Shown here: positions 15,926 to 24,245 of the stretch, piece by piece
Numbering within the stretch: the first letter of the stretch is position 1
How the letters are laid out: the number at the start of each line of letters is the position of its first letter
Source: Dyella sedimenti
GTDB taxonomy: Bacteria > Pseudomonadota > Gammaproteobacteria > Xanthomonadales > Rhodanobacteraceae
Direction of reading: 5' to 3'
Assembly (NCBI RefSeq): GCF_022760995.1
Contig: NZ_JAKWJO010000011.1
Span: 36,790-100,789 of the forward strand
DNA length: 64,000 nt
Translations under genes and position numbers: made by a program
The notes under the pieces: generated by a model
What the model was told of the DNA's origin: nothing
The model's input: only the letters and a program-made list of their open reading frames with translations
Databases searched by the model: none

Positions 15926-16837
15926 ATGACTTTCGACGAGCGCATCCTCAACGGCATGAGCGTGTTCGCGGCGGTGGTGGATGGCGGCAGTTTCGCGGCC
16001 GCCAGCGAGGCCCTGGACATGTCGCCGCCCGGGGTCAGCCGCGCCATCGCCCGGCTGGAAGCCAGGCTGGGCGTGCGCCTGTTCGATCGCACCACGCGCG
16101 CGATGCACCTGACCGACGAGGGGCGGCGGTTACATGCCCAAGTGATGCCCTTGCTGGCAGGGCTGGAGGAAGCCGCCACCCAAGCGGCCCAGGGCGCCCA
16201 TGCCGTGCGCGGCCGGCTGCGCGTGCACGTGGACCCTCTGTTCTCGCACCATGTGCTGGGGCCGCGGATAGGCGAGTTCATGGCGGCCTATCCCCAACTG
16301 CGGGTCGAACTGGCCACGCGCGACCAGCTCGGCGACATCGTGGCGGATGGATTCGACCTGGCGGTGCGCTTCGGCGAGCCGCCGGTATCGAGCCTGGTCG
16401 CGCGCAAGCTGCTGGATACGCGCATCCTGACGGTGGCGTCGCCGGCCTACCTGCAACGTCACGGCACGCCGCGCGAGCCTCGCGAGCTGGAGGGCGACCG
16501 GCACATCTGCATCGAATTCCGCGATCCGGCCAGCGGTCGCACGTTTCCGTGGGAGTTCCACCGCAAGCGCAAGCGCTTGGCCATCGCGACGAGCGGACGG
16601 TTGATCGTCAACGATGGCGGCACGATGCACGGCGCCTGCGTGGCGGGCTATGGCGTGGCCCAGGTAATGGCGCTGTGCACGGAGCACTGGCTGGCCTCCG
16701 GGCAACTGGTCGAGCTGTTCCCCGACTGGCCGGACGAGCGCTTCCCGCTCTATGCGCTGTATCCCTCGCGGCACCAGCTGACGGCGAAGGTGCGCGCCTT
16801 CCTCGATTTCGTCGTCGCGATCACGGCCGAGGCGTGA
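15926..16837 (+). CDS. LysR-family transcriptional regulator
   Basis: A 303-residue regulator with an N-terminal helix-turn-helix reading FAAASEALDMSPPGVSRAIA (about 25-44), then RLEARLGVRLFDRTTRAMHL, the standard LysR DNA-binding region. The C-terminal substrate-binding domain spans about 90-300. It is divergent from the NmrA-like/SDR pair and is expected to control it. The effector is unknown. Confidence 0.93.
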   Translation: MTFDERILNGMSVFAAVVDGGSFAAASEALDMSPPGVSRAIARLEARLGVRLFDRTTRAMHLTDEGRRLHAQVMPLLAGLEEAATQAAQGAHAVRGRLRVHVDPLFSHHVLGPRIGEFMAAYPQLRVELATRDQLGDIVADGFDLAVRFGEPPVSSLVARKLLDTRILTVASPAYLQRHGTPREPRELEGDRHICIEFRDPASGRTFPWEFHRKRKRLAIATSGRLIVNDGGTMHGACVAGYGVAQVMALCTEHWLASGQLVELFPDWPDERFPLYALYPSRHQLTAKVRAFLDFVVAITAEA

Positions 16838-16907
16838 CCACGGCGCGCGCGTCCTTTGGGATGGCGGGCGCCGACGGTAGAATTGCGTCTCTTGCGCACG
16901 CCCCGAC

Positions 16908-17405
16908 ATGAACGGCATGACCGACGACACCCCGCATTCGGCACCGAGCTTTTCCCAGGAGGACGAGCGCTACATGCGCCACGCCTTGCAACTGGCCGCG
17001 CACGCGCGCGACGCCGAGAACGAGGTGCCGGTGGGGGCCGTGCTGGTGCACGAGGGCGCGGTCGCCGGCCTGGGCTGGAACCGCAACATCACGCTCAACG
17101 ATCCCAGCGCGCATGCCGAGATCATGGCCTTGCGCGCCGCGGGCGAGAAGCTTTCCAACTACCGCATGCCGGGCGCCACGCTGTACGTGACGTTGGAGCC
17201 TTGCGCCATGTGCGCGATGGCGCTGGTGCACGCGCGCATCGGCCGCGTGGTCTATGCGGCGACCGATCCCAAGACCGGCGCGGCAGGCAGCGTGTTCGAC
17301 ACGCTGGTTTCGGACCGGCACAACCATCGCGTCGTGGTGGAAGGCGGCCTGCTCGCCGAGGAATCGTCCGCCATGCTGCGCGAGTTCTTCCGCGCGCGCC
17401 GCTGA
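16908..17405 (+). CDS. tadA: tRNA adenosine(34) deaminase
   Basis: Converts A34 to inosine in the tRNA-Arg(ACG) wobble position. The 165-residue length matches TadA. The zinc/proton-shuttle motif is HAEIMAL with His69 and Glu71, and the second zinc motif PCAMC (98-102) supplies Cys99 and Cys102; NRNITLNDPSAHAE is the family substrate loop. ATG 16908 gives MNGMTDDT; ATG 16917 is an equally possible start. A TAGAAT hexamer at 16876-16881 could serve as -10 element. It stands alone, convergent with the CHAD gene. Confidence 0.95.
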   Translation: MNGMTDDTPHSAPSFSQEDERYMRHALQLAAHARDAENEVPVGAVLVHEGAVAGLGWNRNITLNDPSAHAEIMALRAAGEKLSNYRMPGATLYVTLEPCAMCAMALVHARIGRVVYAATDPKTGAAGSVFDTLVSDRHNHRVVVEGGLLAEESSAMLREFFRARR

Positions 17406-17436
17406 TGCCTCGGAGCTTCATGTAGCTCGTGTTGAA

Positions 17437-18348
17437 TCAGTGTGCGTGCGCGCGCCAGTGACGGCTGAGGCGCTGCAGCTTTTCCAGCGACTGCATGGCC
17501 TTCTTCGATGCCTCGTAGGCGCTATGCCTGGACCAGCGGCGGAAAGGCCTGGCTTCCTCCTTGCCCAGCATGTCCGACAGCAGCTTGCGCCCCATCATGC
17601 GGTCGTGCGCCAGGCCCAGTTGGCCCTGCAGGACGGCCAATTGCTTGAGCCAGGCGTCGGATGGCTTGGGAAACGCGTACCGGTACAGCTCGATGCTGTA
17701 GCGCAGTTTCTTGGTGGCGCTGCGAAGGCGATGCAACCGCTTCTGTCCGCCATCCAGCCTGGCCACCCGTTTTTTCAGCGTGTCGAAGCGCCGTTCGATC
17801 ACCGCCGCGGCGACATTGCGCGCGGTACGGTCGGTGGGCGGTTCGAGCGACGCCACCCAGTGACGCCACGCCTGCAGGGGAATGGCCAGGCTGTATTTTT
17901 TCAAGGCCAGCACGGCCTGGCGATGCGCCTCCTGCTGGTGCCCGGCAACTACGCGCATGGCCTGTTCCGCCAACGCGCCCTTTGTTCCCGCATGCTTCAG
18001 GAAGGCGGGCAGGGTTTCCTGGGCCAGGATGTCGAGGTCGCGGCATGACCCGGTCGCTTCGCGGCACAGGCGAAGATAGGCCAGCACATCGCCCAGGTCA
18101 TCGTCGGAAAAACCGGCCACGTCCTTCAGCGTGGCGGTGACGCGGCGCAGGCCGACCCGCCAGGCATGCAGCAACTTGGGATCGTAGGGTTCTTCGAGCA
18201 GCCGCTTGCGTGCTTCCTGGGCCTTGGCCAGGTGATCGTCCAGCAACTGGCGGATACGATCGAACTGCGAAGGCTTCCCGGGGCTGGCCTTGGCATGGAC
18301 CGGGGAAACACGCGATGGCGTGGCGCGCTGCTGCAACCTGGCATGCAT
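17437..18348 (-). CDS. CHAD-domain protein
   Basis: A 303-residue, highly basic, all-helical protein. The CHAD signature is visible as conserved His/Arg/Lys-rich helices: DPKLLHAWRVGLRRVTATLK (about 56-75), CREATGSCRDLDILAQE and RLHRLRSATKKLRYSIELYR. CHAD domains bind polyphosphate and are found on polyphosphate granules; here no CYTH domain is fused or adjacent. The first 25 residues are a disordered basic tail. The role (polyphosphate binding) is inferred from the family. Confidence 0.88.
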   Translation of the reverse strand: MHARLQQRATPSRVSPVHAKASPGKPSQFDRIRQLLDDHLAKAQEARKRLLEEPYDPKLLHAWRVGLRRVTATLKDVAGFSDDDLGDVLAYLRLCREATGSCRDLDILAQETLPAFLKHAGTKGALAEQAMRVVAGHQQEAHRQAVLALKKYSLAIPLQAWRHWVASLEPPTDRTARNVAAAVIERRFDTLKKRVARLDGGQKRLHRLRSATKKLRYSIELYRYAFPKPSDAWLKQLAVLQGQLGLAHDRMMGRKLLSDMLGKEEARPFRRWSRHSAYEASKKAMQSLEKLQRLSRHWRAHAH

Positions 18349-18425
18349 GGAGCGGTTCCAGATGACCGGGTCGCCTACTTTGCATCAAACTATCGTCACG
18401 CGCGAGCGGCATGTGGCCGCGTGCG

Positions 18426-19283
<858 letters not shown>

Positions 19284-19290
19284 CTCGTCC

Positions 19291-20007
19291 TCACGCGGCA
19301 GCACGGGCCTGCAATGCCTCGATGGCGGCGGGGATGCCATGGGGATTCTTCACTTCGGCGACGCGCGCGGCGAGCCCGGCAAGATCGGAATCGGCCTCGT
19401 GCGCCCAGGTCACGTGGTAGGGCATGTACACGCCCCAGCCGCCCAGCTCCACCACCGGGGCAATGTCCGAACGCGGGGAGTTGCCGACCATGGCGAATTG
19501 CCCGGGCGCGAGGCCGAACTCGGACAGCACGCGCCGATAGGCGGCATGGTCCTTCTCGGAAACGATCTCGATGCGATGGAACAGGTCGGCGAGGCCGCTG
19601 TTGGCGACCTTCTGCTCCTGGTGGAACAGGTCGCCCTTGGTGATCAGCACCACGCGATGGCGCTCCGCCACGGCGGCCACGGCGTCACGGATGCCCGGCA
19701 GCAGTTCCACCGGATGCGCGAGCACCCGCTTGCCGATCTCGATGATGCGATGCAGGTCGGCGGCGCTGATGCGCGACTGGGTGATCTCGATGGCCGCTTC
19801 CAGCATCGACAGCGTCATGCCCTTGGCGCCGTAGCCGAACAGCCGGATGTTGCGCCGTTCCGTGGACAGCAGCCGGTCGCGCAGGCCGAGGTTGGCCAGG
19901 TCGACGTAGTGGCCGATGACCTGCTCGAAGGCATCGTGCGCCGTCTGGTAATAACCCTCGCTATGCCACAGCGTATCGTCGCCGTCGAAACCCACTAGCT
20001 CTATCAC
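19291..20007 (-). CDS. HAD-superfamily hydrolase
   Basis: A 238-residue phosphatase-type protein. Motif I is FDGDDTLW (Asp8 nucleophile and Asp10), motif II ITKGD near 120-124, the motif III lysine lies in SEKDHAAYRR, and motif IV is GNSPRSDIAP. A helical cap domain lies between motifs I and II. The substrate cannot be read from sequence. It is the first gene of a two-gene unit with the sirtuin, whose ribosome site overlaps its stop codon. Confidence 0.88.
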   Translation of the reverse strand: MIELVGFDGDDTLWHSEGYYQTAHDAFEQVIGHYVDLANLGLRDRLLSTERRNIRLFGYGAKGMTLSMLEAAIEITQSRISAADLHRIIEIGKRVLAHPVELLPGIRDAVAAVAERHRVVLITKGDLFHQEQKVANSGLADLFHRIEIVSEKDHAAYRRVLSEFGLAPGQFAMVGNSPRSDIAPVVELGGWGVYMPYHVTWAHEADSDLAGLAARVAEVKNPHGIPAAIEALQARAAA

Positions 20008-20111
20008 CTGGTCTGCCCGTGTCTGTGCTGGGATGCGCGGCCCGCTGGCCGCGAGATACGGCTATCTTCCCAGAAAACAAGGGTTCGCGTGGCATCCACA
20101 CCACCTAGGTT

Positions 20112-20133
20112 CGCGCGCGTGCGCGTACGCGCG
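20112..20133. other. Alternating purine-pyrimidine tract (Z-DNA-prone) between divergent genes
   Basis: CGCGCGCGTGCGCGTACGCG followed by CG alternates pyrimidine and purine perfectly over 22 bases. TCGCGCG and CGCGCGA at its ends (20111-20117 and 20128-20134) are complementary. It lies in the 254-base gap between the HAD start and the LacI start. No gene is visible in the gap. Confidence 0.5.
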
Positions 20134-20261
20134 AGCACGACGCCATGCGTCTTCCGGGCGGTCGTGGTCTGCGGCTAGGATGGCCGCGCCCATCCCGCGC
20201 GGTTGCCGCGCGTCAACGGGACAGGCCAGGGTTTCCTCCATCGCAGTGACTGCAGGTGACT

Positions 20262-21293
20262 ATGCGCGCACGCATCGAAGACGTGGCCCGGGTCGCGGGC
20301 GTTTCCCCCAAGACCGTCTCGCGGGTACTCAACGACGAACCCAATGTGAGCGAGGAAACCAGGCAACGCATCCTCGGCGCGATCAAGTCGCTCGGCTACC
20401 GGCCGCATCCCTCGGCGCGCAGCCTGGCGGCGAACCGCTCGTTCCTGGTGGCGCTGCTGTACGACAATCCTTCGCCCAGCTACATGATGGAAGTACAGGA
20501 CGGCGTGCTCGAAGCCTGCGATGCGCAGCGCTACAGCATGATGCTGCAGCCGCTGGACGCTTCCAGCCCGCGCCTGCTGGAGCGGGTGGAGACGCTGATC
20601 CGCGAGCGCCTGCTGGATGGGCTGATCCTCACGCCGCCGATCAGCGACCATGCCGGCCTGCTGGCCCGGCTGCGTGCGATGGGCGTGCCGTTCTCCTGCG
20701 TGTCCCCGCGCGACCGCGATTGCGCCGGCGTGGTGCTGGACGAACGACTAGCCGCCTGCGAGATGGTGGTGCACCTGGCCTCGCTGGGACACCAGCGGAT
20801 CGCCCACATCGTCGGGCATCCGGACCACGGCGCCTCCATCTGGCGCCGGGACGGCTACCGGGACGGGCTCGGGCAGTGCGGCCTGGATTACGACGACAGG
20901 CTGGTGGCGCAGGGGCGGTTCACGTTCGATTCGGGCGTGGTCGCCGCGCGAGTCCTGCTCGGCCTGCCGTCGCCGCCGACGGCGATCTTCGCCGCCAACG
21001 ACGACATGGCCGCCGGCGTGATCTGGGCCGCCAGCGAAGCGGGGCTGTCGGTGCCGCGCGACCTGTCGGTATGCGGTTTCGACGACACGCCCCTGTCGCA
21101 GCAGATCTGGCCCTCGCTCACCACCATCCACCAGCCTTGCCGCGACATGGGGCGCATCGCCGCCAACGAGCTGCTCCGCACGGTGCGGGGCGGCGAGGGC
21201 GACATGGTGTTCGCGAAGTTCTCCATGCGCCTGCGCGGCTCGACCGGCCGCGCCCCGGACAGGCCGCGCCCGGCGCTGGCCGTGGCGCCCTAG
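20262..21293 (+). CDS. LacI-family transcriptional repressor
   Basis: A 343-residue sugar-responsive regulator. The LacI headpiece is at the N-terminus: IEDVARVAGVSPKTVSRVLN (5-24), then the hinge helix PSARSLAANRS. The periplasmic-binding-protein-like core follows, with IFAANDDMAAGVIWAA and VCGFDDTPLSQQIWPSLTTI. ATG 20262 is preferred over GTG 20256 because it starts directly at the headpiece. It precedes a GH3 glycosidase and a TonB receptor on the same strand, whose upstream regions carry identical TGACAGCGCTGTCA operators. It is therefore the probable repressor of this uptake/degradation locus. Confidence 0.93.
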   Translation: MRARIEDVARVAGVSPKTVSRVLNDEPNVSEETRQRILGAIKSLGYRPHPSARSLAANRSFLVALLYDNPSPSYMMEVQDGVLEACDAQRYSMMLQPLDASSPRLLERVETLIRERLLDGLILTPPISDHAGLLARLRAMGVPFSCVSPRDRDCAGVVLDERLAACEMVVHLASLGHQRIAHIVGHPDHGASIWRRDGYRDGLGQCGLDYDDRLVAQGRFTFDSGVVAARVLLGLPSPPTAIFAANDDMAAGVIWAASEAGLSVPRDLSVCGFDDTPLSQQIWPSLTTIHQPCRDMGRIAANELLRTVRGGEGDMVFAKFSMRLRGSTGRAPDRPRPALAVAP

Positions 21294-21316
21294 CTCTGTC
21301 TTGTTGCATTGCAAAT

Positions 21317-21330
21317 TGACAGCGCTGTCA
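21317..21330. promoter_or_regulatory. LacI-type operator upstream of the GH3 gene
   Basis: TGACAGCGCTGTCA is a perfect 14-base palindrome with the central CG step typical of LacI-family sites. It lies 24 bases after the lacI stop and 66 bases before the GH3 start. The same sequence occurs upstream of the TonB receptor at 24131. Confidence 0.8.
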
Positions 21331-21395
21331 TTCCTGGCAGGCTGGCGCGACCATGGCCCCCGAGGGGAGCCGATCGCTTGCCAGGGGAGAATGCC

Positions 21396-23915
21396 GTGCC
21401 GTTGTCCAACCATCGCCTGCGTGGCGTACCCGTTGTCATGGCCGCTGCCGCGGTTGCCCTGTCCGGAGGGCATGCCATGGCCGCCGCGGATGCGACGGTG
21501 CATCCCGGGCAATGGCCCGGCGCCACCTGGCCGCTGCCGAGGGACGAGGCGCTGGAACAGCGCGTGGCCGCGCTGATGGCGAAGATGACGCTCGAGGAAA
21601 AAGTGGGCCAGCTGGTCCAGGCCGACATCCTCAGCGTAACGCCCGAGGATGTGCGCAAGTACCGGCTCGGTTCGATCCTGGCGGGCGGCAATTCCAAGCC
21701 CGGCGGCAAGCTGCTGGCCACCGCCGGGCAGTGGAAGGCGCTGGCCGATGCGTTCTACCGGGCCTCGATGGATACCAGCGGCGGCCACGTGGCGATTCCG
21801 CTGCTGTTCGGCATCGACGCGGTGCACGGCCACAACAACACCGTCGGGGCCACCCTGTTTCCGCAGAATTCGGCGCTCGGCAACGCGCACGATCCGGAGC
21901 TGATGCGCGAGATCGGCACGGCCACGGCGGAGGAAGTGCGCGCCACCGGCATCAACTGGACCTTCGCGCCCACCGTGGCGGTGCCGCAGGATGTGCGCTG
22001 GGGACGGTCGTACGAGGGCTATTCGCAGGATCCCGGGCTGGTGGCGCAGTACGCCGTGGCGATGGTCGAGGGCCTGCAGGGCAAGGTGGGTACGCCGCAG
22101 TTCCTGGACAGCTCGCACGCGGTGGCCACCGCCAAGCACTTCCTTGCCGATGGCGGTACCAAAAACGGCAAGGACCAAGGCGACGCCGAGATTGGCGAGG
22201 CGGAACTGCGCACCGTGCATGCGGCCGGCTATCCACCGGCGATCGATGCCGGCGTGCAGACGGTGATGGCCTCGTTCTCCAGCTGGAACGGCCAGAAGAT
22301 GCATGGCAACAAGACGCTGCTGACCGACGTGCTCAAGCAGCGGATGGATTTCCAGGGCTTCGTGGTGGGCGACTGGAATGCCCATGGCCAGATTCCTGGC
22401 TGCACTAACGAGGATTGCCCGGCCTCGATCAACGCCGGCGTGGATATGCTGATGGCGCCCGACAGCTGGCGAGGCCTGTACGAGCACACGCTGGCCGAGG
22501 CGAAGTCGGGGGTGATCCCGATGAGCCGGGTGGACGATGCGGTGGCGCGCATCCTGCGCGTGAAGTTCCGTGCCGGACTGTTCGAGGCGGGTGCGCCATC
22601 GGCGCAGCCGCTGGCGGTCCGTTCGGCGGAAGTGCTCGGCAGTCCCGCGCATCGCGCGATCGCGCGGCGCGCCGTGCGCGAATCGCTGGTGCTGCTGAAG
22701 AACGATGGCGGACTGCTGCCGCTCGATCCGCGCAGGCATATCCTGGTAGCTGGCGATGGTGCGGACAGCATTTCCCGGCAGAGCGGCGGATGGACCCTGA
22801 CCTGGCAGGGCGTCGGCCTGAAGAACGAGGACTTTCCCGGCGCCCAGTCGATCGGCGCGGGCATCGCCGAGCAGGTGAAGGCGGCAGGCGGTTCGGTCGA
22901 GATCGCTCCCGATGGCCGCTACGCCAGCAAGCCCGACGCGGCCGTGGTGGTGTTCGGCGAGGATCCCTATGCCGAATTCCAGGGCGATATTCCCAATTTG
23001 CTGTATCGGCCCGGTGACGACCACGACCTGCAGCTGATCCGACGCCTGCGCGGCGAGGGCGTGCCGGTGGCCGCGGTGTTCCTGAGCGGCCGTCCGCTGT
23101 GGGTCAATCGCGAGATCAATGCCGCCAATGCCTTCGTCGCGGCCTGGCTGCCCGGCAGCGAGGGCGGCGGCGTGGCCGATGTATTGCTGCGCACGCGTGA
23201 CGGTCGCGTGGCCCACGACTTCCAGGGCAGGCTGGCCTTCGCCTGGCCGCGCAGCGCGGTGCAAGGGCAGGGCACGCCGCAGTTCCCGCTCGGCTATGGC
23301 CTGAGCTATGCCGGCCATGGAGACTTACCGGCGTTGCCGGAGGCGTCGGGCATCAGCGGCGAGCAGATCCCTGTCGGCAATTATTTCGAGCGGGGTAAGG
23401 CCGTGCACGGCTATGCCTTCGCCCTAGTGGGCGCCGATGGTGCCATCACGAACGGCGACGTGTCGCCGGCGCGGACCGGTGACGGCAGCCTCGGCATGGC
23501 CGCGCTGGACTACAAGGCGCAGGAGGATGCACGGCGTTTCACCTGGGAGCGCGGCGGTGCGCAACTGAGCATCAGTGCGCGCGCTCCCCTGGACCTGGAT
23601 CGGGAGACCAACGGCGACGTGCTGCTGGTGACCACGCTGCGCGTGGATGCGCTGCCGGGGCGGGATGCCTCGGTGGCCATGGGTTGCGGCACGGGCTGCG
23701 CTGGGCGCGTCGCGCTTGGGTCGCAGCTGTCGCGGCTGGCGCCGGGGCAGTGGGTGCGCATCGGCGTGCCGCTGAAATGCTTCCGCGCCGCGGGCGCCGA
23801 TATGCACCGCATCGAACAGCCTTTCGTATGGGATGCCGGAAAGGGCAGCCAGCTGGCGATATTCCGCGTGGCGCTGGGCACCGATGTGGACCACGTGATC
23901 GATTGCGCCAGGTGA
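21396..23915 (+). CDS. Exported GH3 beta-glucosidase / exo-glucan glucohydrolase
   Basis: An 839-residue glycoside hydrolase family 3 enzyme for periplasmic release of glucose from beta-glucans or cello-oligosaccharides. GTG 21396 is chosen because GGGGAG lies upstream and it yields a compact signal peptide ending GGHAMA-AAD. The N-terminal TIM barrel has LTLEEKVGQL-like MTLEEKVGQLVQ, GIDAVHGHNN, AKHFLADGG and the nucleophile Asp326 in FVVGDWNAHG. The C-terminal domain begins near RESLVLLKNDGGLLPLD and contains VVVFGEDPYAEFQGD. A jelly-roll extension after residue 670 matches the ExoP-type C-terminus. It is under a LacI operator and upstream of the TonB receptor. Confidence 0.93.
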   Translation: MPLSNHRLRGVPVVMAAAAVALSGGHAMAAADATVHPGQWPGATWPLPRDEALEQRVAALMAKMTLEEKVGQLVQADILSVTPEDVRKYRLGSILAGGNSKPGGKLLATAGQWKALADAFYRASMDTSGGHVAIPLLFGIDAVHGHNNTVGATLFPQNSALGNAHDPELMREIGTATAEEVRATGINWTFAPTVAVPQDVRWGRSYEGYSQDPGLVAQYAVAMVEGLQGKVGTPQFLDSSHAVATAKHFLADGGTKNGKDQGDAEIGEAELRTVHAAGYPPAIDAGVQTVMASFSSWNGQKMHGNKTLLTDVLKQRMDFQGFVVGDWNAHGQIPGCTNEDCPASINAGVDMLMAPDSWRGLYEHTLAEAKSGVIPMSRVDDAVARILRVKFRAGLFEAGAPSAQPLAVRSAEVLGSPAHRAIARRAVRESLVLLKNDGGLLPLDPRRHILVAGDGADSISRQSGGWTLTWQGVGLKNEDFPGAQSIGAGIAEQVKAAGGSVEIAPDGRYASKPDAAVVVFGEDPYAEFQGDIPNLLYRPGDDHDLQLIRRLRGEGVPVAAVFLSGRPLWVNREINAANAFVAAWLPGSEGGGVADVLLRTRDGRVAHDFQGRLAFAWPRSAVQGQGTPQFPLGYGLSYAGHGDLPALPEASGISGEQIPVGNYFERGKAVHGYAFALVGADGAITNGDVSPARTGDGSLGMAALDYKAQEDARRFTWERGGAQLSISARAPLDLDRETNGDVLLVTTLRVDALPGRDASVAMGCGTGCAGRVALGSQLSRLAPGQWVRIGVPLKCFRAAGADMHRIEQPFVWDAGKGSQLAIFRVALGTDVDHVIDCAR

Positions 23916-24130
23916 TGCGCGCGATCGCCATGGCGACGCCGTCTCGGGCCGGTGGAGACGGTGATCGGACTGGCGGACGTTAAGACGTCTATTTGCTTTG
24001 CATCATTCCGGGGTGGGGAAAATGCCTGCGGGATGGCGGCAAGGACGATGCGGCAAGGGTTTCGAGCGGTGATCGCGGCTTGTTGCTGTGCGACAAGCTT
24101 CTGCCGGGGAACCGGCATATGATCGCTTCA

Positions 24131-24166
24131 TGACAGCGCTGTCATTAATTGACGACAGCGCTGTCA
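24131..24166. promoter_or_regulatory. Double LacI-type operator upstream of the TonB receptor
   Basis: TGACAGCGCTGTCA (24131-24144) is identical to the operator at 21317. A second copy, CGACAGCGCTGTCA (24153-24166), is perfect over its inner 12 bases. Centres are 22 bases apart, allowing two dimers or a looped tetramer. The receptor ATG is 80 bases downstream. The rest of 23916-24245 shows no gene. Confidence 0.8.
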
Positions 24167-24245
24167 AAGGGGAAGCCATAAAACGGGTTGCCGCGAGTGC
24201 TCGAAAGCGGCCAACGATACTCAAGACAATCGAGAGGGGAAGCTA

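Noticed and set aside
20033..21319. Plus-strand open frame overlapping lacI in another frame
   Set aside because: Arg/Gly/Ala-rich translation without motifs; the LacI headpiece is in the other frame.
20748..23318. An 856-codon open frame on the minus strand across the GH3 gene
   Set aside because: Low-complexity His/Arg/Gly/Gln-rich translation without motifs; it mirrors GC-rich codon positions of the real gene on the other strand.
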